NCBI RefSeq assembly: GCF_947495205.1
Contig: NZ_CANLXV010000002.1
Location: 186,001 to 250,000 of the forward strand
Direction: 5' to 3'
DNA: 64,000 nucleotides
Origin: an uncultured Polaribacter sp.
Lineage (GTDB): Bacteria; Bacteroidota; Bacteroidia; Flavobacteriales; Flavobacteriaceae
Below, piece by piece: positions 35,301 to 44,769 of the stretch (its first letter is position 1; each line of letters opens with the position of its first letter). The translations under genes and the position numbers were made by a program. Under the pieces are notes generated by a model, which saw nothing but the letters and a program-made list of their open reading frames with translations, was not told the origin of the DNA and searched no databases.

Positions 35301-38075
35301 ATGGATAATAAACGGAAACAAAAATTATTTTTAGTAGTACTTTTAAGTCTTGTGTTTTTTAGCATGTCTTCTTGTGATCAAAAAGAAACTTTAAAAAAAG
35401 CAAATGATTTAACAATCTCAGAAGGCTTCAAAAACCCATTAGGTTTTTATAATGCAACACCTACATTTTCCTGGAAATTACCAGCTTCAGAAAATAATAA
35501 AAGTCAATCTGCATATCAAATTGTAGCTGCAACAAAACCAGATTTGTTACCTAACAACCCAGATTTGTGGAATTCTAAAAAACAAGAAACAAACCAATCT
35601 ACCTGGATCAAATATCAAGGAAAAGAATTAGAATCACGTCAAAAAGTATACTGGCAAGTAAAGTATTGGAATCAAGACAAAGAAGCTTCTTTTTGGAGTG
35701 ATATCAATCATTTTGAACTGGGATTACTAAAAAATTCTGATTGGCAAGCAAATTGGATTGGCTTAGATACCAAAAAAGAAAAGGTTATGGGTAGCCAAAA
35801 TAATATTGTACATAGACCACAATATTTAAGAAAAAACTTTAAAATAACTAAAGAAGCAATTGCTGCAAGATTATATATTACAGCAAAAGGTGTTTTTGAT
35901 GTTGCCATAAATGGCGAAGATGTGAGTGATGATGTAATGCCACCAGGCTACACACCTTACAAAAAACGCTTAGAAACTATTACCTACAATGTAAGCAATC
36001 TAATAACAACTGGTGCAAACACAATTGGTATAGAATTGGCGGCAGGTTGGCATTCTGGAAGATTAGGTTGGATGAAATCTTATTGGATAGATACAGAAAC
36101 TCCAAAAGTTTTAGCACAATTAGAAATTACCATGAAAGATGGTTCTAAGAAAACAATACTTTCTGATGATTCTTGGAAAGCAACAACAAATGGTCCAATT
36201 CGTCTTTCAGAAATTTATGATGGAGAAACGTATGATGCCAATTTAGAAATGCCAAATTGGCAAACAGCTAGTTTTAATGATAATAATTGGGCTTCTGTTA
36301 ACACTTTTCCTATTAAAAATACAATTCGTTTAGAACCAAAAAGACATACAACTGTAAAATCTAAAATAAAATTAGCAACACAAAAAGTTTTTAAAAAAAA
36401 TGGTGCTGTAATTTTTGATTTAGAACAAAACATGGTAGGTGTCCCTTTTATAAAAGTACCCATGAAAAAAGGGCAAACACTAAAAATTAGATTTGCAGAA
36501 ATGTTAGCTGCAGATGGTTCTTTTTATACAGAAAACTATAGAGGTGCATTGTCTACAAATTACTACACAGCAAAAGAAGATGGAGTTATTGAGTATATGC
36601 CAAAATTTACATTTCACGGTTTTAGATATGTAGAATTAAGTGGTTTTGATACTTCTAAAGAACCTACTAAAGATTGGGTTACAGGTTTGGTACAATATTC
36701 TAATTTTGAAAAAAACGGAACATTTACATCATCAAATGAAAAATTAAATCAACTACAAAGCAACATTGTTTGGGGTTTACGAGGTAATTTTTTTGATATT
36801 CCAACAGATTGCCCACAACGTGATGAAAGAATGGGCTGGACAGGAGATGCACAAGTTTTTGGACCAACATCTATCTTTAATGCAGATGTATATAAATTCT
36901 GGGCAAGTTGGTTGCAAAGTGTTAGAGAATCTCAATTTGATAATGGTGGTATTCCTTGGGTTGTACCAGACGTATTATTTAACAACAAAGTAAGTGCTGG
37001 TTGGGGTGATGTAGCTACTATTATTCCTTGGAAAATTTACTACAGAACAGGCGATAAAAAAATTCTTGAAGATAATTTTAAAATGATGAAAGGATGGGTT
37101 GCCTATCATGAAAAAAGTTCTAAAAATTACATTTCTAAAATGGGCTTTTTTGCAGATTGGTTGCAGCCATTGCCAGAAAATGGAGACAATAGAGGCGACA
37201 CATCAAAATCTTTAATAGGTACTGCATTTTTTGCACATTCAGCAAACTTAACTGCAAAAACAGCAAAAGTTTTGGGCAAAACAGCTGAGTTTGAAAAATA
37301 CAATACTTTGTATAAAACCGTAGCCAAATCTTTTGAAAATAAATTCTTTGAAAACGGCAAAACAAAAGGAGTTACAGAAACACAAACTTCGTATTTATTA
37401 GGATTAGCTTTTGGTTTGTTATCTGAAGAAAACAAACCAAATGCAAAAAAACATTTGCTAAGAAAAATAGCAGAAGCAGACAACCACTTGCGTACAGGTT
37501 TTTTAGGAACACCTTTATTATCCGAAGTTTTAGATCAAACAGGCGAAATAGATTTAATGTATAAATTACTATTTAATGAAACCTATCCATCTTGGTTTTA
37601 TTCTATAAACCAAGGTGCAAGTACTATTTGGGAACGTTGGAATAGTTATAGCAAAGCAGAAGGATTTAATCCGCAAAAAATGAACAGTTTAAATCATTAC
37701 GCATATGGAGCTATTGGCGAATGGATTTATGAGCGTATTGGTGGAATTGCGCCTTTAGAAGCTGGTTATAAAAAAATTAGAATAGCACCAATTCCTAAAG
37801 CTCCACTAACTTCTGCAGCTGCCAGTGTAAATGTACCTTATGGCAAGGTTAAATCTTCTTGGAAAATAGAAGGAAACATATTTCAATTAAATGTTACCAT
37901 TCCTACAAATACGGCTGCAATTGTAACTGTTCCTGCAGATACAACGCAAGATTTACTTTTAAACGGAATAACTTTTAAAGCGAACAAGCATGTGAAATTG
38001 TTAAATTCAGGTAAAAACGCTTTCGAATTAGAAGTACAACCAGGTCAATATTCTTTTCAATCAAAAATTAAATAA
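35301..38075 (+). CDS. GH78 alpha-L-rhamnosidase lipoprotein (copy 2)
   Basis: The start at MDNKRKQKLF (35301) is preferred over the in-frame ATG at 35262, which overlaps the previous gene. The signal ends in the lipobox FSMSSC. It is collinear with copy 1 throughout, with the same TDCPQRDERMGWTGDAQ and SWFYSINQGASTIWERWNS motifs and matching early segments such as LTISEGFKNPLGFYNATPTFSW. It is longer by an extended C-terminal sandwich. The pair may act on different rhamnose linkages or sulfation neighbours. Both are lipid-anchored and probably face the periplasm. Confidence 0.93.
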   Translation: MDNKRKQKLFLVVLLSLVFFSMSSCDQKETLKKANDLTISEGFKNPLGFYNATPTFSWKLPASENNKSQSAYQIVAATKPDLLPNNPDLWNSKKQETNQSTWIKYQGKELESRQKVYWQVKYWNQDKEASFWSDINHFELGLLKNSDWQANWIGLDTKKEKVMGSQNNIVHRPQYLRKNFKITKEAIAARLYITAKGVFDVAINGEDVSDDVMPPGYTPYKKRLETITYNVSNLITTGANTIGIELAAGWHSGRLGWMKSYWIDTETPKVLAQLEITMKDGSKKTILSDDSWKATTNGPIRLSEIYDGETYDANLEMPNWQTASFNDNNWASVNTFPIKNTIRLEPKRHTTVKSKIKLATQKVFKKNGAVIFDLEQNMVGVPFIKVPMKKGQTLKIRFAEMLAADGSFYTENYRGALSTNYYTAKEDGVIEYMPKFTFHGFRYVELSGFDTSKEPTKDWVTGLVQYSNFEKNGTFTSSNEKLNQLQSNIVWGLRGNFFDIPTDCPQRDERMGWTGDAQVFGPTSIFNADVYKFWASWLQSVRESQFDNGGIPWVVPDVLFNNKVSAGWGDVATIIPWKIYYRTGDKKILEDNFKMMKGWVAYHEKSSKNYISKMGFFADWLQPLPENGDNRGDTSKSLIGTAFFAHSANLTAKTAKVLGKTAEFEKYNTLYKTVAKSFENKFFENGKTKGVTETQTSYLLGLAFGLLSEENKPNAKKHLLRKIAEADNHLRTGFLGTPLLSEVLDQTGEIDLMYKLLFNETYPSWFYSINQGASTIWERWNSYSKAEGFNPQKMNSLNHYAYGAIGEWIYERIGGIAPLEAGYKKIRIAPIPKAPLTSAAASVNVPYGKVKSSWKIEGNIFQLNVTIPTNTAAIVTVPADTTQDLLLNGITFKANKHVKLLNSGKNAFELEVQPGQYSFQSKIK

Positions 38076-38082
38076 TTAAATA

Positions 38083-40092
38083 ATGAAAATTAAATTCCTT
38101 GTATTGGTTCTTTTGGTAATCAGTTCATTTTTAAATGCGCAAGTAGTACAACTAAACGCGCCTATTGCCAATAAAGATGTGGTTTTTATGGAAAATAAAG
38201 GTATGGTTTCTGTAGAAGCAGAATACTTTTACAAACAAAGTAAAACAGCTGTTAGGCAATGGTACATTACCGCTAAAAATGCTCAAACTAAAGTTGGCCC
38301 AGATAAAGATAAATCTAATCATGCAAATGCAAGTAATGGCACATACATAGAAATATTACCAGATAGCAGAGTAACTCACACAGATAAATTAGTTCCAGGA
38401 GAAAACTTTTCTAATAAAGCTGGTGAGCTAGGTGTTTTACATTATAAAGTTAGAATAACAAATCCTGGACGTTATTATGTTTGGGTTCGTGCTTTTAGCA
38501 CTGGAAGTGAAGATAATGGTTTGCATGTTGGTCTCAATGGAAATTGGCCAGAAAACGGAAAACGTATGCAATGGTGCCAAGGAAAAAATAAATGGACTTG
38601 GGAAAGCAAACAAAGAACAAAAGAAGAACATTGTGGCATACCACAACAAATTTATTTAGACATAGATAAAAAAGGTTTGCACGATATACAATTTAGTATG
38701 CGAGAAGATGGTTTTGAGTTTGATAAATTTATTTTAACAAAAGACAGTAGCTACAAACCAAAAGATTTAGGCGAAAAAACAACAACGCTTTGGCCTTTAA
38801 AATCTTATTATAAGCAAATTGGCGCTTCACTTTTAGAAAACAAAACCTTACCAATTGCAGATTTTCCTATTAAAGGAACAGGATTTTACAAACACGCTGG
38901 CGGAAAATGGTTAGGAATAAACCCAAACAAACAAAAAGAAGCACAGGCCACTACTCCATTTCCGTTTAAAAGTGGGAATTATGATATGGTTTTCGTAGCC
39001 GTTGGTGAAAATGATGGGCAATCTGAATTTAAAGTCTTAATCAACAATAAAGAATTAGGCACTTTTACACCACCATTAACCAAAGATGTATTTGAAGAAG
39101 GAGAAAGAAATAATAAATTATGGAAAAATATAAAATTTAAAAAAGGAGATAAAATTACCGTAATTGCCAAAATAGGCAGTGCAGATGGTAAAGAATGGGC
39201 AAGAGCGCGTTGGTCTGGTATTGTGTTTGTACCTGTTGGTATAGGCCAAAGAGTAATTAAAACTCCGTTTGAAGGTACTTTAAAAGTAGCACAAAATAGA
39301 GCTCCTGTAATTGATGCTCCTAAAGGGCGTATTGCAGTTGTAGCAGATGGTAACTCTCCAGATCCAGATGATTTAGGTGGCACAGCAGTTTCTTTAGCCT
39401 TATTGCGTGCTACAGGTTTAGCAAGTAAATTGGTACATTATTCCCATAGTTGCGATTTGGTGCGTGTAAAAAGAATTTCTGAAAAAGCAGAAATAGAACG
39501 TCATGCATTAATGCAAAGTGTTTGCGATGTTACTGCAAGAAGATGGGGAGGTTTTAATAACCTTAAGTTTTTAGATGCCAAATGGAACCAAAAAGAAACC
39601 GTAAAAGATTTGGCAAGAGCAATTAATGCTTCTTCCGCAGAAGACCCACTTTGGATTATTGAAGCTGGAGAACCAGATATTATAGGTTTTGCATTAGATA
39701 AAAGTTCTAAGAAAAAACACAAATATGTAAAAGTAATTACACACCATCCAGCAAATGATGATGCTGGAGACTTTTACACTTGGCAACAAATACTAGATTT
39801 TGGTGTAGAAGAAGTTAGAATTCCAGATCAAAACATTAAGCTAAAAGTTCCTATTAATCAATGGGACTGGGCTAGAGATCATAAAGACAAAAGACTACAG
39901 CAAGTTTGGGTATATGGTAAAATGGCAGAAGTAGATGATGTTGTGAAATTTCAAAAAGGAAAATGGGACTGTTCTGATGCAGGAATGCTTTTATATTGGA
40001 TTACTGGCGCTAATGTAAACAAAGGTTTAAAACAAGGTACTGTTAGCGATGTTAAAAACATACTTTTAAATTTTATTGAAGGTAAAAAATAG
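38083..40092 (+). CDS. Secreted carbohydrate-binding protein with nucleoside-hydrolase-like domain
   Basis: The 669-residue protein has a signal peptide (ending LNAQ) and no lipobox. A jelly-roll domain (about 40-215: SVEAEYFYKQ, HYKVRITNPGRYYVWVRAFSTGSEDNG) and a second sandwich (about 262-390: KGTGFYKHAGGKWLGINP) look like carbohydrate-binding modules of the GH115 C-terminal or malectin type. From about 416 a Rossmann-like domain begins with GRIAVVADGNSPDPDDLGG, reminiscent of the DxDxxxDD calcium motif of nucleoside hydrolases and DUF1593 proteins. The substrate is unknown; a nucleoside is unlikely in this locus. It is the third gene of the GH78 operon. Confidence 0.7.
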   Translation: MKIKFLVLVLLVISSFLNAQVVQLNAPIANKDVVFMENKGMVSVEAEYFYKQSKTAVRQWYITAKNAQTKVGPDKDKSNHANASNGTYIEILPDSRVTHTDKLVPGENFSNKAGELGVLHYKVRITNPGRYYVWVRAFSTGSEDNGLHVGLNGNWPENGKRMQWCQGKNKWTWESKQRTKEEHCGIPQQIYLDIDKKGLHDIQFSMREDGFEFDKFILTKDSSYKPKDLGEKTTTLWPLKSYYKQIGASLLENKTLPIADFPIKGTGFYKHAGGKWLGINPNKQKEAQATTPFPFKSGNYDMVFVAVGENDGQSEFKVLINNKELGTFTPPLTKDVFEEGERNNKLWKNIKFKKGDKITVIAKIGSADGKEWARARWSGIVFVPVGIGQRVIKTPFEGTLKVAQNRAPVIDAPKGRIAVVADGNSPDPDDLGGTAVSLALLRATGLASKLVHYSHSCDLVRVKRISEKAEIERHALMQSVCDVTARRWGGFNNLKFLDAKWNQKETVKDLARAINASSAEDPLWIIEAGEPDIIGFALDKSSKKKHKYVKVITHHPANDDAGDFYTWQQILDFGVEEVRIPDQNIKLKVPINQWDWARDHKDKRLQQVWVYGKMAEVDDVVKFQKGKWDCSDAGMLLYWITGANVNKGLKQGTVSDVKNILLNFIEGKK

Positions 40093-40116
40093 AATTACAC
40101 CTTGTTATAAAATATT

Positions 40117-40479
40117 ATGCATAAAAAACTAGTCATAATCTTACCTTTATTTTTTGTTCTTTTTTTGATGAGTTGCAAACCGCAAAAAAAAACGTTAGCA
40201 AAAGAACAAAAACAGAAAGATAGTGTAATAAACAATCCTGTAATTCGTCATATTCGAACGGCAGATCCTTCTGCTCATGTTTGGAAAGACGGAAAAGTTT
40301 GGATGTACACTTCTCTTGATATGGAAAACGCAACAATCCACAATTCTATGGATGGTTATCGCGCGTTTTCATCAACAGAAATGGTCTATTGACAAGATTT
40401 AACGCAGAAATATTGCCTAGTATAACTACGCTATAAAAAAATACATACCACTGAAGAAGGAGTAAAAATAATCAATTAA
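40117..40479 (+). pseudogene. Decayed GH43 glycosidase
   Basis: The first 91 codons encode a lipoprotein signal (FLMSC) and the start of a GH43 propeller: IRTADPSAHVWKDGKVWMYTSLD carries the catalytic-base Asp, followed by MDGYRAFSSTEMVY. The frame then hits TGA where GH43 proteins have W-T-D-H-G-E. The next bases recover AEILPS in a shifted frame (40404-40421), and a fragment reading HTTEEGVKIIN with stop follows at 40444-40479. The bulk of the catalytic domain is missing, so this is a remnant with a large internal deletion and frame damage. GH43 enzymes in ulvan loci are beta-xylosidases; that activity would be lost here. Confidence 0.75.
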
Positions 40480-40506
40480 CAAACCAAGAGACAATCCATC
40501 TAAAAC

Positions 40507-42003
40507 ATGAAAACCAAATTATTTTCGATAGTTATTTTAATTATTATAGTTGCTTTTTCAAGTTGCAAAAAAGGAACAAATTCAGAAGCTACAGCAGAAA
40601 ATGTAAAAACTGCTTTAAAAAAACCAAATATAGTTTACATTCTTACAGACCAATGGAGAGGTTCAGCATTAGGTTATGCAGGTAACCCAGATGTAAAAAC
40701 ACCAAATTTAGATGCTTTTGCAAAAGAATCTGTAAATTTCACCAATACAGTTTCTGTAACTCCAGTATGTACACCTCATAGAGCTGCTTTATTTACAGGA
40801 AAATTCCCAACTACAACAGGTATGTTTTTAAATGACATTCATTTACCTGCGTCAGAAGAAACTATGGCAGAAATCTTTAAAAAGGAAGGTTACAATACAG
40901 CATATTGGGGCAAGTGGCATTTAGATGGTCATGGTCGTTCAACTTATATTCCAAAAGAAAGAAGGCAAGGTTTTGATTTTTGGAGAGCTTTAGAATGTTC
41001 TCATAACTACACAAAAATGCCATATTATGATAATGAAAATACAACATTAAAAATTTGGGATAAATATTCTCCATTTGCAATTACAGAAGATGCAAATAAA
41101 TATTTAGAACAACATGCTAAGGATAAAAATCCGTTTTTAGCTGTAATTTCTATTGCAACACCACATTATCCTCATGGTTCTGCGCCCAAGAAATATAAGG
41201 ATATGTATCCGCCAGAATCGTTGACATTAAATCCTAATATTTCAGACAATTTTAAAGAAAGAGCACGTAAAGAATTACAAGGTTATTATGCACACGCAAC
41301 AGCAACAGATGAGGCTATTGGAAATGTAATCAAAAAAATAAAAGAACTAGGATTGTTAGAAAACACCATTATTGTTTTTTCTGCAGATCATGGAGAAATG
41401 ATGGGAGCTCATGGCGTAAAACCTTTTGTAAAACAATTGGCCTGGGATGAGTCTATACGCGTTCCTTTTTTAATTAGATACCCAAAAATTAATAATAATA
41501 AAGGTAAGATTGTAAATGCGCCTTTAACAACTCCAGATATTTTACCTTCTTTATTAGGATTAACCAACACTTCAATTCCAAAAGATATTGAAGGAGAAAA
41601 CTTAGCAGCGTTAATAAAAAACCCTGATCCAAATGCAGATAGAGCTGCATTAGTAATGCTTATAGCGCCTTTTGGAGCTAATTATAAAGACCAACCTTAT
41701 AGAGGTATTAGAACCAAACAATATACCTATGTGGTTACACCAAAAGGACCAAGTATGTTTTATGATAATGTTAATGACCCTTTTCAGCAAAATAATTTAT
41801 TGGGTAAACCTGAATTTATAAATATTCAAAATGATTTAGAATCAAAATTGCACAAGCAATTGCAAAAAATTGGAGACGAAGTAAGACCAAGAGCATATTA
41901 TATGGAAAAATGGGGCTATAAATTTGATGAAAAACGAAGAGCTATAGATTTTTGGAGTTGGAATGATGGAAAAGGCCAAGTACAATCACCAAAAAAACTT
42001 TAA
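40507..42003 (+). CDS. S1-family sulfatase lipoprotein with CTPHR motif
   Basis: The 498-residue protein has a signal with lipobox VAFSSC. ILTDQWRG gives metal ligands, and PVCTPHRAALFTG carries the formylglycine cysteine (Cys88) in C-T-P-H-R form: His replaces the usual Ser at the fourth position, but the essential Cys, Pro and Arg are kept. SADHGEMMG and KWHLDGHG are further conserved blocks. It should remove sulfate from a monosaccharide or oligosaccharide of the target polymer. It is in the GH78 operon directly downstream of the broken GH43, and 15 bases ahead of a second sulfatase. Confidence 0.9.
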   Translation: MKTKLFSIVILIIIVAFSSCKKGTNSEATAENVKTALKKPNIVYILTDQWRGSALGYAGNPDVKTPNLDAFAKESVNFTNTVSVTPVCTPHRAALFTGKFPTTTGMFLNDIHLPASEETMAEIFKKEGYNTAYWGKWHLDGHGRSTYIPKERRQGFDFWRALECSHNYTKMPYYDNENTTLKIWDKYSPFAITEDANKYLEQHAKDKNPFLAVISIATPHYPHGSAPKKYKDMYPPESLTLNPNISDNFKERARKELQGYYAHATATDEAIGNVIKKIKELGLLENTIIVFSADHGEMMGAHGVKPFVKQLAWDESIRVPFLIRYPKINNNKGKIVNAPLTTPDILPSLLGLTNTSIPKDIEGENLAALIKNPDPNADRAALVMLIAPFGANYKDQPYRGIRTKQYTYVVTPKGPSMFYDNVNDPFQQNNLLGKPEFINIQNDLESKLHKQLQKIGDEVRPRAYYMEKWGYKFDEKRRAIDFWSWNDGKGQVQSPKKL

Positions 42004-42018
42004 ACTAAATTATTTAAG

Positions 42019-43464
42019 ATGAAAAAAGTACTAGTATTATTTTGCATTACTTTTTGTATTGCAAACACTTTTTCTCAAGAAGAAAAACCAAATGTTTTAA
42101 TTTTTTATGTTGATGATTTACGAGCAGAATTAGGTTGTTATGGAAGTGAAACAGCAATTACACCAAACATAGATAAATTGGCAAAAGATGGTGTTTTGTT
42201 TAACAAAGCGTATGTACAACAAGCAATTTGTGCTCCTTCTAGAATGAGTACTTTAACCGGTTTAAGACCAGAAACTTTAGGCGTTTACAGTATTTTTACA
42301 CCACTTCGTAAAATAAACAAAGCAGTCGTTTCCATGCCACAATTATTCAAGAAAAATGGCTACAAAACGGTTAGTATTGGCAAAGTATATCATCATAGTA
42401 CAGATGATAAAAAAGAATGGACCAATTACTTTGCAAAAGAACCCAATAGTTACGTAAAGCCAGAAAATATAGCGTTAATAAATCAACTTAAAAAAGAAGG
42501 AACCTATAAAAAAGGACCAGCTTATGAGGATGCAGATGTTGCCGATGAAGCTTATAAAGACGGACGAGTATCAAAATACGCTATAGAAACATTACATAAA
42601 ATTAAAGATGATAAATTTTTAATGTTTGTAGGTTTAAGCAAACCGCATTTACCGTTTAATGCTCCTAAAAAATATTGGGATTTACACGATAAAAGTAAAT
42701 TTAAAATTCCATCAAGAAATAAACCAGAAGGTATGTATCGTTTGGCATTAAGTAAATGGGGCGAGTTAAAAGGTTATCATGGTATTCCTAAAGAAGGAGA
42801 TTTAGATGATGAATTAACAAGAACGTTAATACACGGTTACCACGCTTCTGTAAGTTTTATAGATGCTCAAGTGGGTAAAGTTATGCAAACTTTAGAAGCA
42901 TTAGATTTACGTAAAAATACCATGGTTATTTTTATGAGCGATCATGGATATAAAATTGGCGAATATGGTGCTTGGTGTAAACATTCTAATGCAGAAATAG
43001 ATGTAAGAGTGCCTTTAATTATAAGTAGAGAAAGTAATTACAAAAAAAGAAAAACTGGCAAAACTTCAAATGCATTGGTAGAAAATGTAGATATCTTTCC
43101 AACGTTGGTGGATTTGTGCGGACTAGAAGCACCAAAATCTGATGGTAAAAGTATTTTACCAATTATAAACAAACCGAATAAAAAAGGCGATAAGATTGCA
43201 ACTAGTGTTTACGCAAGAGGTAAAAAAATTATGGGCGTTACTGCAACAGATGGAAAATGGCGTTATATAGAATGGAGAAATGCTGTAACTCATGAAATTT
43301 TAGAAGCAGAGTTATACGAACACAAAAAAAACGTATTGTCTTTTACAAACCTTTCTGGCAACAAAAAACATAAAAAAGTAGAAGTTAAAATGAAAGAACT
43401 TCTAGAGAAACAATTTCCTAGAGACAAACCTTTTTTACAAAACGACCAGCCTAGGAAAAGGTAA
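42019..43464 (+). CDS. Iduronate-2-sulfatase-like S1 sulfatase (S1_7 type)
   Basis: The 481-residue protein has a signal peptide (ending TFSQ), without lipobox. The order [31 protein letters not shown] (Cys71), [27 protein letters not shown] and [18 protein letters not shown] is characteristic of iduronate-2-sulfatase-like enzymes. In ulvan loci this subfamily acts on a sulfated residue, but exact specificity cannot be read here. It is the last gene of the operon that begins at 32582. No terminator is evident after it; a palindrome follows in the GntR promoter region. Confidence 0.92.
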   Translation: MKKVLVLFCITFCIANTFSQEEKPNVLIFYVDDLRAELGCYGSETAITPNIDKLAKDGVLFNKAYVQQAICAPSRMSTLTGLRPETLGVYSIFTPLRKINKAVVSMPQLFKKNGYKTVSIGKVYHHSTDDKKEWTNYFAKEPNSYVKPENIALINQLKKEGTYKKGPAYEDADVADEAYKDGRVSKYAIETLHKIKDDKFLMFVGLSKPHLPFNAPKKYWDLHDKSKFKIPSRNKPEGMYRLALSKWGELKGYHGIPKEGDLDDELTRTLIHGYHASVSFIDAQVGKVMQTLEALDLRKNTMVIFMSDHGYKIGEYGAWCKHSNAEIDVRVPLIISRESNYKKRKTGKTSNALVENVDIFPTLVDLCGLEAPKSDGKSILPIINKPNKKGDKIATSVYARGKKIMGVTATDGKWRYIEWRNAVTHEILEAELYEHKKNVLSFTNLSGNKKHKKVEVKMKELLEKQFPRDKPFLQNDQPRKR

Positions 43465-43484
43465 TTTTTTAGTATTAATATCAA

Positions 43485-43506
43485 TTTAACATATAAAAAT
43501 GTTAAA
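43485..43506 (+). promoter_or_regulatory. Palindrome, candidate GntR operator
   Basis: Arms TTTAACAT and ATGTTAAA pair perfectly around a six-base ATAAAA spacer. It lies just upstream of the likely promoter of the GntR gene (TTTTTG at 43511-43516, 22 bases, TATCTTTA at 43539-43546). Autoregulation is a common GntR habit; the assignment is inference. Confidence 0.35.
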
Positions 43507-43586
43507 AAACTTTTTGTGACCATAATTCAGATTTTTAATATCTTTATATTCTTTACTTTTATGTTAAGATTTTAAAGACTAATATT

Positions 43587-44627
43587 ATGGTTGATTTTAT
43601 AAAAGTAGACACTACCTCTATGGTGCCCAAATATATGCAAATTATAGATTCTATAATTAACAATATAACCACGGGCAATATAAAAATTGGTGATAAAATA
43701 CCTTCAATTAATAAATTAAGTAAAGATTTTTACCTTTCTAGAGATACTGTAGAAAGAGCATATAGCGTATTAAAAAAACAAAAAGTTTTAGTTTCTGTGC
43801 ACGGTAAAGGTACCTACGTTGCTCAAAATCAAATAACGTTTAAACCAAATATTCTTTTTCTAGTAAACAAATTAAGTTTGTTTAAAATGGAAGTATATAA
43901 CGCTTTTGTAAAAGAAGTTGGAGATAACTTTCATGTAGATTTACATAGTTATCATTGTGACGAATCACTTTTTTTAGAACTAATTAACAAGCATAAAACT
44001 GCTTATAATTATTATGCCATTATTCCTCATTTTAGAACGGATAACCTTTTGCATAAAACAAGTACAGACAAAGTGCTTAAAGCTATAAATGAATTACCTA
44101 AAGATAATCTAGTAATTTTAGATAATAAAGAAACCGAAATTTCAGGAGATTTTATAGAAGTAACGCAAGATTTTGAACAAGATATTATAGCAGCTTTGCA
44201 AATTGGTATAGACAAAGTAAGTAAGTACAAAAAAATACATTTGGTCTATCCTAAAGCTACATTTTACCCATATCCTTCAAAAATATTAACAGGTTTTAAA
44301 AAATTCTGTGTCCAAAATAATTTCGAATTTGAAATTTTAGAGGAAATAACAGATCAAACTGAAATAAATAATAACAGTTTATTTATTACCATAGAAGATG
44401 ATGATTTGGTAAAAATTGTAAATAAAGTTAAAAGAAGTAGTTTTACTTTAGGTAAAGAAATAGGTGTAATTTCTTACAACGACAATCCTTTAAAACAATT
44501 GTTAGGTATTACTGTAATTACCACCAACTTTTTATCTATGGGAAAAGAAGCTGCTCAATTGATTTTGCAGAAAAAGAAAGAAAAAATAAAAATTCCAGTA
44601 AATTTTATAGACAGAGCATCACTATAA
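43587..44627 (+). CDS. GntR-family transcriptional regulator with sugar-binding-like effector domain
   Basis: The 346-residue cytoplasmic regulator has an N-terminal winged helix typical of GntR (GDKIPSINKLSKDFYLSRDTVERAY, KGTYVA) over residues 1-75. A LacI/periplasmic-binding-like effector domain occupies residues 85-346 (VITTNFLSMGKEAAQLIL near the end). This architecture is used in Bacteroidota for sugar catabolism; a rhamnose-responsive role is plausible given rhaM. It probably has its own promoter and a flanking palindrome, and is followed by a strong terminator. Effector and targets are not known. Confidence 0.85.
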   Translation: MVDFIKVDTTSMVPKYMQIIDSIINNITTGNIKIGDKIPSINKLSKDFYLSRDTVERAYSVLKKQKVLVSVHGKGTYVAQNQITFKPNILFLVNKLSLFKMEVYNAFVKEVGDNFHVDLHSYHCDESLFLELINKHKTAYNYYAIIPHFRTDNLLHKTSTDKVLKAINELPKDNLVILDNKETEISGDFIEVTQDFEQDIIAALQIGIDKVSKYKKIHLVYPKATFYPYPSKILTGFKKFCVQNNFEFEILEEITDQTEINNNSLFITIEDDDLVKIVNKVKRSSFTLGKEIGVISYNDNPLKQLLGITVITTNFLSMGKEAAQLILQKKKEKIKIPVNFIDRASL

Positions 44628-44655
44628 ATTACGTTTAATATATAGTTTATTTAAG

Positions 44656-44690
44656 TAAGGAAGTCTGCTATAGACTTCCTTATTTTTTTT
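44656..44690 (+). terminator. Rho-independent terminator
   Basis: TAAGGAAGTCT and AGACTTCCTTA form an 11-bp perfect stem around GCTAT, followed by eight Ts. It separates the GntR gene from the HTCS gene. Confidence 0.92.
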
Positions 44691-44725
44691 AATAAAATTT
44701 AGTTTTCAGACAAATGTATTTTTTT

Positions 44726-44733
44726 TACCTTCG
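44726..44733 (+). promoter_or_regulatory. Candidate HTCS -7 box
   Basis: TACCTTCG matches TAnnTTTG with one difference and lies 36 bases before the ATG. No TACAGGAT element is present, so the sensor is probably expressed constitutively at a low level. Confidence 0.35.
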
Positions 44734-44769
44734 AAGAGCTAAAAAATCTGCAGCTGAAATATACTTTCA

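Noticed and set aside
37127..37483. 118-codon minus-strand ORF inside GH78 copy 2
   Set aside because: Antisense shadow of the GH78 barrel; composition is that of reverse-complemented coding sequence.
38979..39383. 134-codon minus-strand ORF inside the nucleoside-hydrolase-like gene
   Set aside because: Antisense shadow; no start context or recognisable domain.
40117..40392. 91-residue ORF as an intact small lipoprotein
   Set aside because: It is the 5' end of GH43, with further GH43 fragments downstream in other frames.
27312..43566. TTTTATGTTA shared by the rhaM upstream region (27312-27321) and the GntR promoter (43557-43566)
   Set aside because: A 10-base A/T-rich word is expected by chance in DNA this A/T-rich, and the distance to the start differs by about 190 bases.
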